A stretch of 64,000 nt of DNA from JACCZX01 sp963807155 (GCA_963807155.1 CAWEAZ010000023.1:62001-126000), one strand, 5' to 3'; positions 9,447 to 18,967 are shown, counted from the stretch's first letter. Notes: generated by a model from the letters alone, not told the origin. Made by a program: numbers and translations.

Positions 9447-9991
9447 TGGCGAACTCCGCGCGTTGGAAAAAACTGTGGCCGGCGTTCATATGGCTGCTGA
9501 CGGCATCAGTTGCGTCGGCGCAATCGCAGTCAGCTGGCGCACCGAACCGCGTCGACATTACCCCGCGGCTGGTGACGTCGGGGCAGCCATCCGCCGAAGC
9601 GCTTGCGGGTCTTGCGGCGCAGGGGTTCGAGGCGGTGATCTACCTCGCGCCGCCGACGGTGTCCGATGCGGTGCGCGACGAGGCGCTTATCGTGGCCAGG
9701 CAAGGCCTGATGTTCGTCAATATTCCCATCAAGTTTGATAATCCGACCGAGAAAGACTTCGAGGCTTTTACGTCCGTGCTGTCCGCGCTTGCGACGCGCA
9801 AGGTGCTTGTTCACTGTCAAATCAATCTGCGCGCTTCGTCGATGGTGTTTCTGCACCGAGTCATTACGGCGAAGGAGGATCCGCGTGTCGCGTATGACGC
9901 GGTGGCCAGAGTGTGGTCCCCGGACGGCGCATGGAAGACGCTGATGCGGACGCTGCTGCGAAAAAACGGCGTCAACTTTGATCCCTATTGA
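9446..9991 (+). CDS. Exported tyrosine/dual-specificity phosphatase-like protein (Blh/DUF442-like)
   Basis: Protein of 181 residues with an N-terminal signal peptide (WPAFIWLLTASVASAQ). It has the fold signature of the beta-lactamase-hydrolase-like phosphatases: ITPRLVTSGQPSAEALAGLA, then GFEAVIYLAPP, then the P-loop VLVHCQINLRAS. The loop has Cys and Arg separated by four residues instead of the usual five, which I remember as a variant in this proteobacterial group. It starts in an overlap with the DUF4198 stop codon. The substrate is unknown and the periplasmic location is inferred from the signal peptide. Confidence 0.75.
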   Translation: MANSARWKKLWPAFIWLLTASVASAQSQSAGAPNRVDITPRLVTSGQPSAEALAGLAAQGFEAVIYLAPPTVSDAVRDEALIVARQGLMFVNIPIKFDNPTEKDFEAFTSVLSALATRKVLVHCQINLRASSMVFLHRVITAKEDPRVAYDAVARVWSPDGAWKTLMRTLLRKNGVNFDPY

Positions 9992-9996
9992 GCAAG

Positions 9997-10497
9997 ATGA
10001 TCTTCAATACTCGTATCGCTTACACGACGCTCGCTGTCGTCGCGCTTGGCTTGATCGGCGTCGCATTGCTGCTGCAGCATGTCGTCGGGCTTGACCCGTG
10101 CCCGCTGTGCATTTTTCAACGTATCGCTTACTTCGCGTTCGCCTTGTTTGCGCTGATCGCTGCGTGGCTCAGCCCGCGCACGGCAAGCCGCTGGTTTGGT
10201 GGGCTGGCGCTGCTGTCGGCACTCGCTGGGGTTGGCGTTGCAGGCAGGCACGTGTGGCTGCAGATGAATCCGCAAGGGATGTCGTGCGGCCCCGGCCTGG
10301 CGGCGATGCTCGAGAACTTTCCGCTGACCGACGTGCTGCCCAAGGTGTTTCGCGGTAGCGGCGATTGTTCCGAATCCGCCTGGACGTTGCTTGGTTTGAC
10401 GATTGCCGATTGGTCGTTGCTGTGGTTCGTGATTCTGTCGGTAGCAACGATCTACATCCTGTTCGCGCGGCGTTTTCGGCCGCTTATCGTTCATTAG
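9997..10497 (+). CDS. dsbB: Disulfide bond formation protein DsbB
   Basis: Inner membrane quinone reductase that reoxidises DsbA. There are four predicted membrane helices, the first periplasmic cysteine pair CPLC (LDPCPLCIFQRIAYF), and a second periplasmic loop with Cys in MSCGPGLAAML and GSGDCSES. At about 166 residues it has the normal family length. The ATG at 9997 is used; a TTG at 9988 would overlap the previous stop. The genes from 7322 to here are tightly packed and probably form one transcription unit. Confidence 0.93.
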   Translation: MIFNTRIAYTTLAVVALGLIGVALLLQHVVGLDPCPLCIFQRIAYFAFALFALIAAWLSPRTASRWFGGLALLSALAGVGVAGRHVWLQMNPQGMSCGPGLAAMLENFPLTDVLPKVFRGSGDCSESAWTLLGLTIADWSLLWFVILSVATIYILFARRFRPLIVH

Positions 10498-10627
10498 GGG
10501 CGCTTACATCTAGCAACAATCCTCGCAGTTCGGAAAGAGACGGCAGTACGCACCCGCGCCTACGCTGCCGTTGTGGTTGAAGCGTCAATTACGGACGCTC
10601 AATCTAATAACCGAACCGGAGCGAGAG

Positions 10628-11567
10628 ATGAATACAGTTCTACGAAAGGTCACCGACTTTCGCCTTATCACGCTGGCAGTCGCAAGCGCGCTGGCGATTG
10701 CGGCGGCCAATGCCGACGCACGAGCGGGTGAGGCGCGCAGCGCACAAAGCAGCGCAAAGCACAGCGGTACAACCAGCGTTCAACGCAGCCGTGGCACCGA
10801 TGGCGCAGTCGATGCCACACGAACCAACCGCAAAGGCGGCGTGACGACGGTTGATCGTTACAGAGATGGCACCGGCACGACCGACGCAACCATCACCGGC
10901 CCGCACGGCGGTGTGACGAGTGTCGATCGCTCCCGAGGCGCCGATGGAGTTGTCGATAAATCCGTTACCGGTCCCCGCGGAGGCGTTACGACGACCGACC
11001 GTTCGCGTGGCAGCGACGGCTTGGTCGACAAGACCGTCACAGGCCCGAAGGGCGGCGTCACGACGGTTGACCGTACGCGCGGCGCGGATGGTGCAGTAGA
11101 CAAGACAGTGGTCGGTCCAAAGGGCGGCGTGACGACAGTCGATCGCTCGCGTGGTGCCGACGGTGCCATCGACAAGACAGTTACGGGTCCGAAAGGGACA
11201 GACAACGACGGTCGATCGCTTGCGCGGAGCCGACGGCGTCATCGATGCAACCGTAACGGGTCCGAATGGAAACACGAGCACGATCGATCGCAGCCGCGGA
11301 GCCGACGGTGCAGTTGACAGCACGCGCACCGGCGCTAACGGTAGTACGACTACCGTGGATCGCACGCGCGGCGCTGATGGACTCACTGACAAGACCGTGG
11401 TCGGTCCCAAAGGCGGCGTTAGCACGGTCGATCGCACACGCGGCGCAGACGGCGCAGTGGACTCGGTAACGACCGGGCCCAAAGGCGGCACGACTACCGT
11501 CGAGCGCAGCATCAACGCCGATGGCACGATCAATCGCACGGTAACCAAGACGACGCCCGCGAAATAG
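10628..11567 (+). CDS. Exported 24-residue-repeat protein, one frameshift
   Basis: The ATG at 10628 follows GGAGCGAG and begins a signal peptide (LITLAVASALAIAAANADA). The rest of the protein is eleven tandem copies of a 24-residue unit of the form TTVDRSRGADGAVDKTVTGPKGG. A one-base loss near 11198, within the seventh junction, breaks the frame; repair gives about 313 residues. The repeats are Gly, Asp, Thr and Lys/Arg rich, with alternating acidic and basic turns that suggest a beta-solenoid or a metal or polyanion binding surface. I do not recognise a named family. The gene stands alone with its own strong terminator. Confidence 0.8.
10769..11555 (+). repeat. Tandem 72-bp coding repeat, about eleven copies
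   Basis: GGCGGCGTCACGAC at 11051 recurs as GGCGGCGTGACGAC at 11123, a spacing of exactly 72 bases. The whole of 10769-11555 has this period. The copies are diverged at third positions, so the array is old and held by protein selection. Copies 3-6 are the most alike. Confidence 0.9.
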
Positions 11568-11587
11568 TTTCTCCCTGCAGCAAAATT

Positions 11588-11614
11588 GAGCGCGAGTCAT
11601 CGCGCTCTTTTTTT
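11588..11614 (+). terminator. Rho-independent terminator of the repeat-protein gene
   Basis: Perfect eight-base-pair stem GAGCGCGA/TCGCGCTC with loop GTCA (11588-11607), followed by seven Ts. It lies 21 bases after the stop codon of the repeat protein and before the next gene on the same strand. Confidence 0.95.
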
Positions 11615-11658
11615 GCCCGCGTTTTCCTTCTTTGAGTTCGCTTCTCTAAACTCGCGCG

Positions 11659-12903
11659 ATGCACATCTGTGTCATCGGCGCCGGAGTGATCGGCCTGACT
11701 TCCGCTTACTTTCTGCAGAGCGAAGGCCATAGCGTCACGATCGTCGAGCGCGAAGCCGCGGCCGGGCAGGCTGCCAGCGCTGCCAACGGCGCGCAGCTTT
11801 CGTACGCATTCGTCGCGCCGCTCGCGGATGCTTCGGTGCCGCCTCGCCTGCCGAGTCTTTTCCTGACGCGCGACTCGCCGTTGAAGCTGCACTTCCGTTT
11901 TGATCCGGTGCAGTGGCGCTGGGCCATTGAGTTCCTCCGCCACGCGAACACCGCGGACGCGCGCCGGACCACCGCGGGCCTCCTGAAACTCGCCGAGCTG
12001 TCGCGCGAATTTATCGAACCGCTAATCGAAGGTGAAGGAATCGAATGTCACTTCACGCGCGGCGGCAAGCTCGTTGTCTATCCCGACACCCGGTCGCTCG
12101 CGTCGGCGCAGGCGCAAGTGCTCTATCAAGCGGGCCTGGGCAGCAGGCAAACCGTGTTGACGCGCGCGCAGTGTGTCGAGCATGAACCGGCACTCGAGGC
12201 ATATGCCCATCGCATTGCCGGAGGCGTGTGGACCGCGAGTGATGCGGCGGCTGATTGCGGCGAATTCTGCGTGCAACTGGCACAACGCATCGTGCAGCGC
12301 GGTGGTGACTTGCAGTTGGGCCGTTCCGCAAGTCATTTCGATATCGACGGAACGAGCGTGCGTGCGTTGGTGACCGACCAGGGACCGCTGCGCGCCGACG
12401 CGTATGTGCTTGCGGCCGGGATCGGCGCGCCGGCGATTGCGATGACCGCTGGAATTCATCTTCCTATTTATCCGCTGAAGGGTTATTCGATCACCGTACG
12501 GCCTGCAATGGATGCAGTACGTTTACGAACTTCGATAACCGACGCACGGCGCAAAGTTGTGTTTGCGCCACTCGGCGACCGCGTGCGTGTCGCAGGCTTC
12601 GTCGAAATCGGCTCGAAGGGAAACGAAATTCCACCGGCACGCACCAGCGCACTACTCGATGCCGTGCGCGAAGTCCTTGGCTACGACGTGATCGATGGCG
12701 ATATCCGTCCGTGGGCCGGTCAACGCCCGGCGACGCCGAGCGGACGGCCCATCATTGGCCGCACTCCGATCGAGCACCTGTACCTGAACGTCGGCCACGG
12801 CGCACTGGGGTGGACGCTGGCCGGGGGAAGCGCGCGACTGGTGTGCGACGCAATTGCCGGCCGCACTCCTACAATCGACGTCAAACCCTATACCTACCAA
12901 TAA
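11659..12903 (+). CDS. dadA: FAD-dependent D-amino-acid dehydrogenase (DadA family)
   Basis: Protein of 414 residues. The N-terminal FAD site is ICVIGAGVIGLTSAYFL, followed by the DadA-type motif AANGAQLSYAFVAPL, the central YPLKGYSITV segment, and the C-terminal FAD-binding region RPWAGQRPATPSGRPIIG and LNVGHGALGWTLAGGSARLV. These are the landmarks of the small subunit that oxidises D-amino acids to 2-oxo acids and passes electrons to the respiratory chain. It is followed two bases later by a class III aminotransferase, so both may serve amino-acid catabolism. The exact substrate is not fixed by sequence. Confidence 0.88.
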   Translation: MHICVIGAGVIGLTSAYFLQSEGHSVTIVEREAAAGQAASAANGAQLSYAFVAPLADASVPPRLPSLFLTRDSPLKLHFRFDPVQWRWAIEFLRHANTADARRTTAGLLKLAELSREFIEPLIEGEGIECHFTRGGKLVVYPDTRSLASAQAQVLYQAGLGSRQTVLTRAQCVEHEPALEAYAHRIAGGVWTASDAAADCGEFCVQLAQRIVQRGGDLQLGRSASHFDIDGTSVRALVTDQGPLRADAYVLAAGIGAPAIAMTAGIHLPIYPLKGYSITVRPAMDAVRLRTSITDARRKVVFAPLGDRVRVAGFVEIGSKGNEIPPARTSALLDAVREVLGYDVIDGDIRPWAGQRPATPSGRPIIGRTPIEHLYLNVGHGALGWTLAGGSARLVCDAIAGRTPTIDVKPYTYQ

Positions 12904-12905
12904 CC

Positions 12906-14250
12906 ATGCATCACGAATCGCATATTCTGCATCGCCAGTTGCGTGGCAACTATCCGGTTGCAGTGAGCGCGGAAGGTTGCTGGATCACCGACAGCGCGGG
13001 TAAGAAGTATCTGGATGCGTCCGGCGGCGCAGCGGTGACGTGTCTGGGTCACGGCCATCCCGATGTACTCGCTGCGATGCATGCGCAGATCGATCGCATC
13101 GCGTACGCACACACTAGTTTTTTTTCAACCGAAGTGGCCGAACAGTTAGCCGACACTCTGATTGCGTCTGCGCCCGCCGGTACTTCGCACGCTTATCTGG
13201 TCTCCGGCGGGTTCGGAGGCGATGGAGGCCGCGCTGAAGCTCGCGCGGCAGTATTTCGTTGAGAGAGGCGAGCCGCGGCGCGCGCGATTTATCGCACGCC
13301 GCAACAGCTATCACGGCAATACGCTGGGAGCGCTTGCGGTTGGTGGGAATCAGTGGCGTCGCCGGCAGTTTGCACCGTTGCTGATCGACGTCGAGCACGT
13401 GGCGCCGACGTATGCATATCGCGACCAGCGCGATGACGAATCGGCCGAGCAGTACGGTGAACGCCTCGCGCAGGAACTGCAGGCTACGGTCGAACGCATC
13501 GGCGGCGAAAACGTCATCGCATTCGTCGCTGAAACCGTCGGCGGTGCAACGAGCGGCGCATTGACTCCTCCGCCGGGGTATTTCAAGCGCGTGCGCGAAA
13601 TCTGCGACCGGCACGGCATGCTGCTGATCCTCGACGAAGTGATGTGCGGCATGGGCAGAACCGGCACCTTGCATGCGTGCGAACAAGAAGGCATCGCGCC
13701 TGACCTGATGGCAATTGCGAAGGGTCTCGGCGGCGGCTATCAGCCGGTCGGCGCGGTGCTGATCAGCGCGAAGGTGATTGACGCGATCAATGCAGGCTCG
13801 GGGTTTTTTCAGCATGGCCATACGTACATCGGCCATCCGGTGGCGTGCGCGGCCGCGCTCGCTGTGCAGCAGGTTCTCGCGCGCGACAAATTGGTCGAGC
13901 GCTGTGCGCAACAGGGTGCGCGGCTCGGCGTCAGATTGAGCGAAGCGTTTCGCGAACATCCACATGTTGGGGATGTGCGGGGACGCGGACTGTTTCAGGC
14001 GATCGAGCTGGTTGCCGATCGCGCGAGCAGGCAGCCCTTCGAACCGGCGCTCAAGCTCCATGCAAAAGTGAAAAAGGCCGCGATGGACGCCGGGCTGATG
14101 TGCTATCCGATGGGCGGCACGATCGATGGTGCCCGGGGCGATCACGTGCTGCTCGCTCCGCCCTTCATCATCAAGGACGACGAACTCGATCTGCTGATCG
14201 GGCGGCTGACCGAGGCCGTGAACTCCGCGGTGCAATCGATCGGGCGCTGA
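12906..14250 (+). CDS. Class III PLP-dependent aminotransferase, one frameshift
   Basis: A fold type I aminotransferase of about 448 residues. The N-terminal part contains GGAAVTCLGHGHPDVLAAM. The frame shifts near 13210, where VSGG must join SEAMEAALKLARQYF; the shift is explained by one extra T in GGGTTCGGAG. Further motifs are RNSYHGNTLGAL, the PLP-contact Asp in LLILDEVMCGMGRTG, and the Schiff-base Lys in LMAIAKGLGGGYQPVGA. The family includes omega-amino-acid:pyruvate and beta-alanine aminotransferases; the substrate cannot be decided. It starts two bases after dadA, so they are cotranscribed. Confidence 0.88.
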
Positions 14251-14381
14251 GCCCTTTCGTAAAGGGTTGCTAGGGTTTGCGATGCCTTCGAGCCGGCCGC
14301 CGCCGGGCCGCTTAGTCTTGCGCCGTGCTGCCGCGACGCGTAACGTGCCCGTTCCTCAGAGGGGATTCAAGGAGACAGACA

Positions 14382-15368
14382 ATGAAGTTCAGAATTTCAA
14401 TCTGCGCGGCCTCATTTGCGGCCGCGTTTACCGTCGCTGCAACGTTGCCAGGTGTAGCGGGCGCGCAGCAGCAACGCTTTATTACGATCGGCACCGGCGG
14501 TGTGACGGGTGTTTATTACCCGGCCGGCGGTGCAATCTGCCGCATCGTCAATCGCGATCGCGCGAAGCACGGGCTGCGCTGCTCGGTGGAGTCCACCGGT
14601 GGCTCGGTAGCCAACGTCAATCTGCTGAAGTCGGGCGAGATCGAGTTCGGTGTCGCGCAATCGGACGTGCAGTTCTTGGCGTCGAAGGGACAGGGAGGGT
14701 TCCAGAAAGACGGGGCGGTCAGTGACTTGCGCGCGGTGTTTGCCCTCCATCCGGAGCCGTTTACGGTGCTCGCACGCAAGGAATCGAATATCGCCAAGTT
14801 CGAAGACTTCAAAGGCAAGCGCTTCAACGTCGGCAATCCTGGTTCAGGTACGCGCTCGTCAATGGAAGAGTTGATTGGTGCGATGGGCTGGAAAATGGCC
14901 GATTTCTCACTCGCTTCGGAGCTGCGTCCTGACGAACACGGATCAGCTTTATGCGATGGCAAGATCGACGGCTTTTTCTACGGCGTCGGCCATCCCTCGG
15001 CCAATATTCAGGATCCGACCACGATATGCGGTGCAAAGCTGGTCTCGCTGACCGGCGCAGCGGTCGACAAGCTGGTCAAGGAAAAGCCGTATTACGCCGT
15101 CGCGACGATTCCGGGCGGGATGTATCCGAACAATCCGAACCCAACGACGACGTTTGGTGTGCAGGCAACCGTCGTTTCGTCGGCCAAGGTACCCGCCGAC
15201 GTGGTCTACACGATCACCAAGGCGGTGTTCGACAATCTCGACGAGTTCAAGAAGCTGCATCCGGCACTGGCCAATTTGAAGCCGGAAGACATGATCAAGA
15301 ATGGTTTATCCGCGCCATTGCACGAGGGCGCGGTGCGCTACTACAAGGAAAAAGGCTGGATTAAGTAG
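14382..15368 (+). CDS. TAXI-family TRAP transporter solute-binding protein
   Basis: Periplasmic receptor of 328 residues. The ATG at 14382 has a good AAGGAG upstream. The signal peptide (AAFTVAATLPGVAGAQ) is followed by the hallmark of TAXI proteins, FITIGTGGVTGVYYPAGGAI, and later by GKRFNVGNPGSGTRSSMEEL. It delivers its ligand to the fused permease encoded next. Known TAXI ligands include glutamate and other carboxylates; none can be assigned here. Confidence 0.9.
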   Translation: MKFRISICAASFAAAFTVAATLPGVAGAQQQRFITIGTGGVTGVYYPAGGAICRIVNRDRAKHGLRCSVESTGGSVANVNLLKSGEIEFGVAQSDVQFLASKGQGGFQKDGAVSDLRAVFALHPEPFTVLARKESNIAKFEDFKGKRFNVGNPGSGTRSSMEELIGAMGWKMADFSLASELRPDEHGSALCDGKIDGFFYGVGHPSANIQDPTTICGAKLVSLTGAAVDKLVKEKPYYAVATIPGGMYPNNPNPTTTFGVQATVVSSAKVPADVVYTITKAVFDNLDEFKKLHPALANLKPEDMIKNGLSAPLHEGAVRYYKEKGWIK

Positions 15369-15390
15369 GCGTTCATCTGCAGCGAATAAC

Positions 15391-15413
15391 GACGGGCGGC
15401 GAGACCGCCCGTC
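15391..15413 (+). promoter_or_regulatory. Intercistronic hairpin between TRAP receptor and permease genes
   Basis: A nine-base-pair GC-rich stem GACGGGCGG/CCGCCCGTC with loop CGAGA. There is no immediate T run; TTTT occurs only six bases later. It lies between the receptor stop (15368) and the permease start (15432). Such hairpins commonly protect the upstream message or cause partial termination, so that receptor exceeds permease. Confidence 0.6.
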
Positions 15414-15431
15414 TGCGCTTTTGGGGGAGCG

Positions 15432-18074
15432 ATGGAAAACAAGAGGCTGGAAGACAACGTCGCGCCGACCGCAGAGATGCAGTTGGGCGAACTAGATCAA
15501 GTCAAACAGCTCGTCGTCGATGCCGACCTGGGTGGACGCTCGACCGTTGGACTGCATGGAAAGGTCATGCTGGGCGTCGGCCTGGCGTGGGTCCTCTTCC
15601 AGCTCTGGTACGCATCGCCGCTCCCGTTTGCGCTGCGCTTCGGCGTGTTCAACGACACCGAGGCGCGCTCGATCCATTTAGCGACGGGGCTGTTCCTCGC
15701 GTTCCTTGCGTTTCCGGCGAGCAAGCGATCGCCGCGTAACTACGTACCGGTTCTCGATTGGATCTTCGCTGTTGCAGGCGCGTTTGCCGCCGGCTACCTT
15801 TATTTGTTCTACAACGAGCTTGCGACACGGCCGGGTGCGCCGACCCAGTTTGACGTAGTCGTCGGCGTCGTCGGCGTTTTGTTGTTGCTTGAGGCGACGC
15901 GGCGCGCAGTCGGCTTGCCGATGGCGGTACTCGCCGTGATTTTCCTTTTCTATGTGCTGGCCGGCGCGTATCTGCCCGATGTGATCGCGCATAAAGGCGC
16001 GTCGATTCCGCGCATGATTTCTCACATGTGGCTCGTCACCGAAGGCGTGTTCGGCATCGCACTCGGCGTATCGGTCGCATTTATTTTCGTGTTCGTGCTG
16101 TTCGGCACGCTGCTCGATCGTGCGGGTGGCGGCAACTACATGATGCAGGTGAGCTTCGCGTTGTTGGGCCACATGCGCGGCGGACCGGCGAAAGTCGCGG
16201 TCGTATCGTCGGCATTGAACGGCCTGATCTCGGGCTCATCGGTCAGCAACGTTGTATCCGGCGGGATCTTCACGATTCCGTTGATGAAGAAGGCCGGTTA
16301 CGGAGGCGTCAAGGCGGCCGCGATCGAAACGGCGTCGTCGGTCAACGGCCAGATCATGCCGCCGGTGATGGGCGCCGCTGCATTTCTGATGGTGGAGTAC
16401 GTCGGGATTCCTTATTCGGAAATCATCCGGCACGCCTTCATTCCTGCGGTGATCAGCTATATCGCTCTGTTCTACATCGTGCATCTCGAGGCGATGCGGC
16501 TTGGCATGGAGCCAATGGCGAAAGTGCGCCAGCGGACCGCCGGCGCAGCACTGCTCGCGTGGGCGCTTGGGCTGGCGGGAACGATCGCTGCGATCGGCGC
16601 GATCTACTACGTTGCGATCGGCACGCAGATGGCCTTCGGTGCTGCGGCCCCTTGGATTCTTGGCGCGCTGCTGATTGCGCTTTACATCTACAGCACCTGG
16701 GTCGCCGCGCGCGAGCCCGATCTGCCGCTCGACATCGATATCGACAACCCGGTGTTGCCACCCGCGTGGCCGACGGTGAAAGCGGGGATGCACTTCCTGA
16801 TTCCGATCGGTGTGCTGCTGTGGTGTTTGATGGTGGAAGAGCTGTCACCGGGACTGTCTGCGTTCTACGCGATCGTCGCGCAAGTCATCTTGATGGCGAC
16901 ACAGCGTCCGATGATCGAGTTTTTCAGGGGCAAGAAAAGCTTCGGCATCGAATTCAAGCGTGGGGTCGGTGAGGTCATCCACGGTTGCAACGATGGCGCA
17001 CGCAACATGATCGGCATCGCGGTCGCCACCGGCTGCGCTGGCCTGATCGTCGGCGCGATCACGTTGACCGGGCTGGGTTTGCGCATGACCGACTTCGTCG
17101 AGCTCGTTTCGGGCGGCAACGTGATGGTGATGCTGCTGTTCACCGCGTTTGTCTGCTTCGTGCTCGGCATGGGCGTACCAACAACAGCCAACTACATCCT
17201 GGTCGCGACGCTGATGGCGCCGGTGATCGTCGAGCTCGGCGCGCAGTCGGGTCTGGTGATTCCACTGATCGCCGTGCATCTGTTCGTCTTTTATTACGGG
17301 ATCATGGGCGACATCACTCCGCCTGTGGGTCTTGCCAGCTTCGCCGCGGCCGCGATCGCAAAGGAAGATCCAATCCAGGTCGGCATCCAGGGTTCGGTCT
17401 ACGCGCTGCGCACCGTGCTGTTGCCGTTTATTTGGATCTTCAACCCGGCGCTGCTTCTGATCGACATTCATGGCTGGTGGGAAGCCGCGCTGGTCGCATC
17501 GACGGCAACGATCGCGTCGCTGACGTTCGCCGCCGCGACTCTTGGGTGGTTGCGTACCAAGTGTCGATGGTGGGAGGTCGTGCTACTGCTGATCGCCACG
17601 TTCATATTGTTCCGCCCCGACTGGTTCGCCGACCGCATCGCACCCGAGTACACCGACGCACCCGCCTCCCGCTTCTACGAGATCGCCAGCAGCCTCGACA
17701 CAGGTGATCGGCTGGTTTTCGTGATCAAGGGGCAGACGATGGAGGGCGAGGATCTAAACAAGACCGTCGCTGTGCAACTCGGCCCCCGCACTGGCGACGG
17801 AAAGAACCCGGCGGTTGATTCGCGCAAGCGATTGGCCGACGCGGGTTTAACCGTCAGCGGCTTGGGTGAACAACTGCAAGTCAGTGCAGTGCGCTTCGGC
17901 AGCCGCGCCGCGAAGGCGCGAATTGAGCAGGGCTATGACATCGTGTCGGTCAAGGTGCCAAACGAGCGCATCAGCGCGCACTGGTTTTATTTGCCCGGCC
18001 TGGCGATTGCGATACTTGTTTGGCTGATGCAGGGCTGGCGCGTTCACCGGCGTGTAACGCCTCAGCCGGTGTGA
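15432..18074 (+). CDS. TRAP transporter fused permease (4TM/12TM) with C-terminal DUF3394
   Basis: Inner membrane protein of 880 residues that joins the small (DctQ-like) and large (DctM-like) subunits, as is normal for TAXI-TRAP systems. The large-subunit part shows KVAVVSSALNGLISGSSVSNV, SVNGQIMPPVMGAAAFLMVEY and GMGVPTTANYILVATLMAPV. The last 200 residues contain two more helices and a soluble stretch matching DUF3394 (FYEIASSLDTGDRLVFVIKG). Transport would be driven by a sodium or proton gradient. The ATG at 15432 has GGGGGAG upstream. No frameshift is seen in 2.6 kb, unlike many neighbours. Confidence 0.93.
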   Translation: MENKRLEDNVAPTAEMQLGELDQVKQLVVDADLGGRSTVGLHGKVMLGVGLAWVLFQLWYASPLPFALRFGVFNDTEARSIHLATGLFLAFLAFPASKRSPRNYVPVLDWIFAVAGAFAAGYLYLFYNELATRPGAPTQFDVVVGVVGVLLLLEATRRAVGLPMAVLAVIFLFYVLAGAYLPDVIAHKGASIPRMISHMWLVTEGVFGIALGVSVAFIFVFVLFGTLLDRAGGGNYMMQVSFALLGHMRGGPAKVAVVSSALNGLISGSSVSNVVSGGIFTIPLMKKAGYGGVKAAAIETASSVNGQIMPPVMGAAAFLMVEYVGIPYSEIIRHAFIPAVISYIALFYIVHLEAMRLGMEPMAKVRQRTAGAALLAWALGLAGTIAAIGAIYYVAIGTQMAFGAAAPWILGALLIALYIYSTWVAAREPDLPLDIDIDNPVLPPAWPTVKAGMHFLIPIGVLLWCLMVEELSPGLSAFYAIVAQVILMATQRPMIEFFRGKKSFGIEFKRGVGEVIHGCNDGARNMIGIAVATGCAGLIVGAITLTGLGLRMTDFVELVSGGNVMVMLLFTAFVCFVLGMGVPTTANYILVATLMAPVIVELGAQSGLVIPLIAVHLFVFYYGIMGDITPPVGLASFAAAAIAKEDPIQVGIQGSVYALRTVLLPFIWIFNPALLLIDIHGWWEAALVASTATIASLTFAAATLGWLRTKCRWWEVVLLLIATFILFRPDWFADRIAPEYTDAPASRFYEIASSLDTGDRLVFVIKGQTMEGEDLNKTVAVQLGPRTGDGKNPAVDSRKRLADAGLTVSGLGEQLQVSAVRFGSRAAKARIEQGYDIVSVKVPNERISAHWFYLPGLAIAILVWLMQGWRVHRRVTPQPV

Positions 18075-18147
18075 AATCGCTTCCTGGGACAGCAGGCGCT
18101 AACCTAAGCGCACTGGCCTTCAATTTATCCTGTCCACGAAAGATCTC

Positions 18148-18558
18148 ATGGCTACTCGTCGAAGGCGCGCTAACCAATCACTCGCGGTGAAGGCCGCGGA
18201 ACTTGCTTTTGCAGTGCCCCAGGTCGTCGCGCACCGCGTTACTCGCATGGCGGCTTCGGGCCTCAAGCTTTCAGCAGTCGACCGTAAGGAGTTTGAGCGT
18301 ATGGTCGCCGAAAAGAACGCTGCGTTCGTTGAGTCTTGGAATGCGATGGCTGTGCAAGCCGTGCTCGCAAACCAAGCGCTGGCAGCCTCATTCTTCAAGG
18401 CATTCTTGGCCGTCCGCGCAGGTAAGAAGCCGTCTGCCGCACGATCGGCGGCTCAGCTTCAGCGCGCTGCGCTTGGCGTTCTGGGCAAGGGGTTTGCCCC
18501 TGTGCACCGTAAAGCAGTTGCCAACGCCAAGCGTCTTGGTCGCACAAAGCTTCGCTAG
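18148..18558 (+). CDS. PHA granule-associated phasin
   Basis: Protein of 136 residues that is basic, Ala-rich and mostly helical, with no signal peptide. The pattern AVKAAELAFAVPQVVAHRVTRM, then LSAVDRKEFERMVAEKNAAF and ESWNAMAVQAVLANQALAAS, fits the short phasins of betaproteobacteria that coat polyhydroxyalkanoate granules. The depolymerase at 5.6-6.7 kb supports PHA storage. A second reading of the N-terminus as a general DNA-binding basic tail is possible but less likely. Confidence 0.75.
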   Translation: MATRRRRANQSLAVKAAELAFAVPQVVAHRVTRMAASGLKLSAVDRKEFERMVAEKNAAFVESWNAMAVQAVLANQALAASFFKAFLAVRAGKKPSAARSAAQLQRAALGVLGKGFAPVHRKAVANAKRLGRTKLR

Positions 18559-18572
18559 AAAGGAGGTTGATC

Positions 18573-18944
18573 ATGGCAAGCAATCCTGTCGGTTGGTTTG
18601 AAATCTACGTGCAAGACATGAATCGGGCCAAAGCGTTCTACGAGTCTGTCTTCAAGACTCAATTGCAGAAATTGGAGAACCCTGGCATCGAGATGTGGAC
18701 TTTTCCAATGCAGCCGGAAGCTAACGGTGCATCGGGGGCCCTTATCCGAATGGAAGGCTTTCCGTCGGGGGGCAACAGCACGATTGTGTATTTCATCTGC
18801 GCGGACTGCTCCGTCGAGGCGAAGCGTGCCTCAACGCAAGGCGGCAAGATCTTCAAGGATAAATTTTCAATCGGGCAGCACGGCTTCATCGCCTTGGTGA
18901 CCGACACCGAGGGCAACATGATTGGCCTGCACTCGATGAAATAG
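18573..18944 (+). CDS. VOC (glyoxalase/bleomycin resistance) superfamily protein
   Basis: Protein of 123 residues. A strong AAAGGAGG precedes the ATG at 18573. The VOC start GWFEIYVQDMNRAKAFYESVF and the second module IALVTDTEGNMIGLHSMK are present. Metal ligands typical of glyoxalase I are not complete, so a general binding or enzyme role is all that can be said. It is 14 bases after the phasin gene and probably shares its transcript. Confidence 0.85.
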   Translation: MASNPVGWFEIYVQDMNRAKAFYESVFKTQLQKLENPGIEMWTFPMQPEANGASGALIRMEGFPSGGNSTIVYFICADCSVEAKRASTQGGKIFKDKFSIGQHGFIALVTDTEGNMIGLHSMK

Positions 18945-18967
18945 AGGTGGCGTCTGGCATCCGCACG

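Noticed and set aside
10769..11555. Possible CRISPR or satellite array
   Set aside because: The 72-bp units are contiguous with no spacers, diverge at third positions and encode a regular protein repeat.
13114..14235. A 373-residue open frame on the minus strand
   Set aside because: It is exactly antisense to the aminotransferase gene, His/Arg-rich and without any motif; a by-product of high-GC codon use.
14252..14266. CCCTTT/AAAGGG hairpin after the aminotransferase gene
   Set aside because: Short A/T-closed stem with a three-base loop and no T run; too weak to call a terminator.
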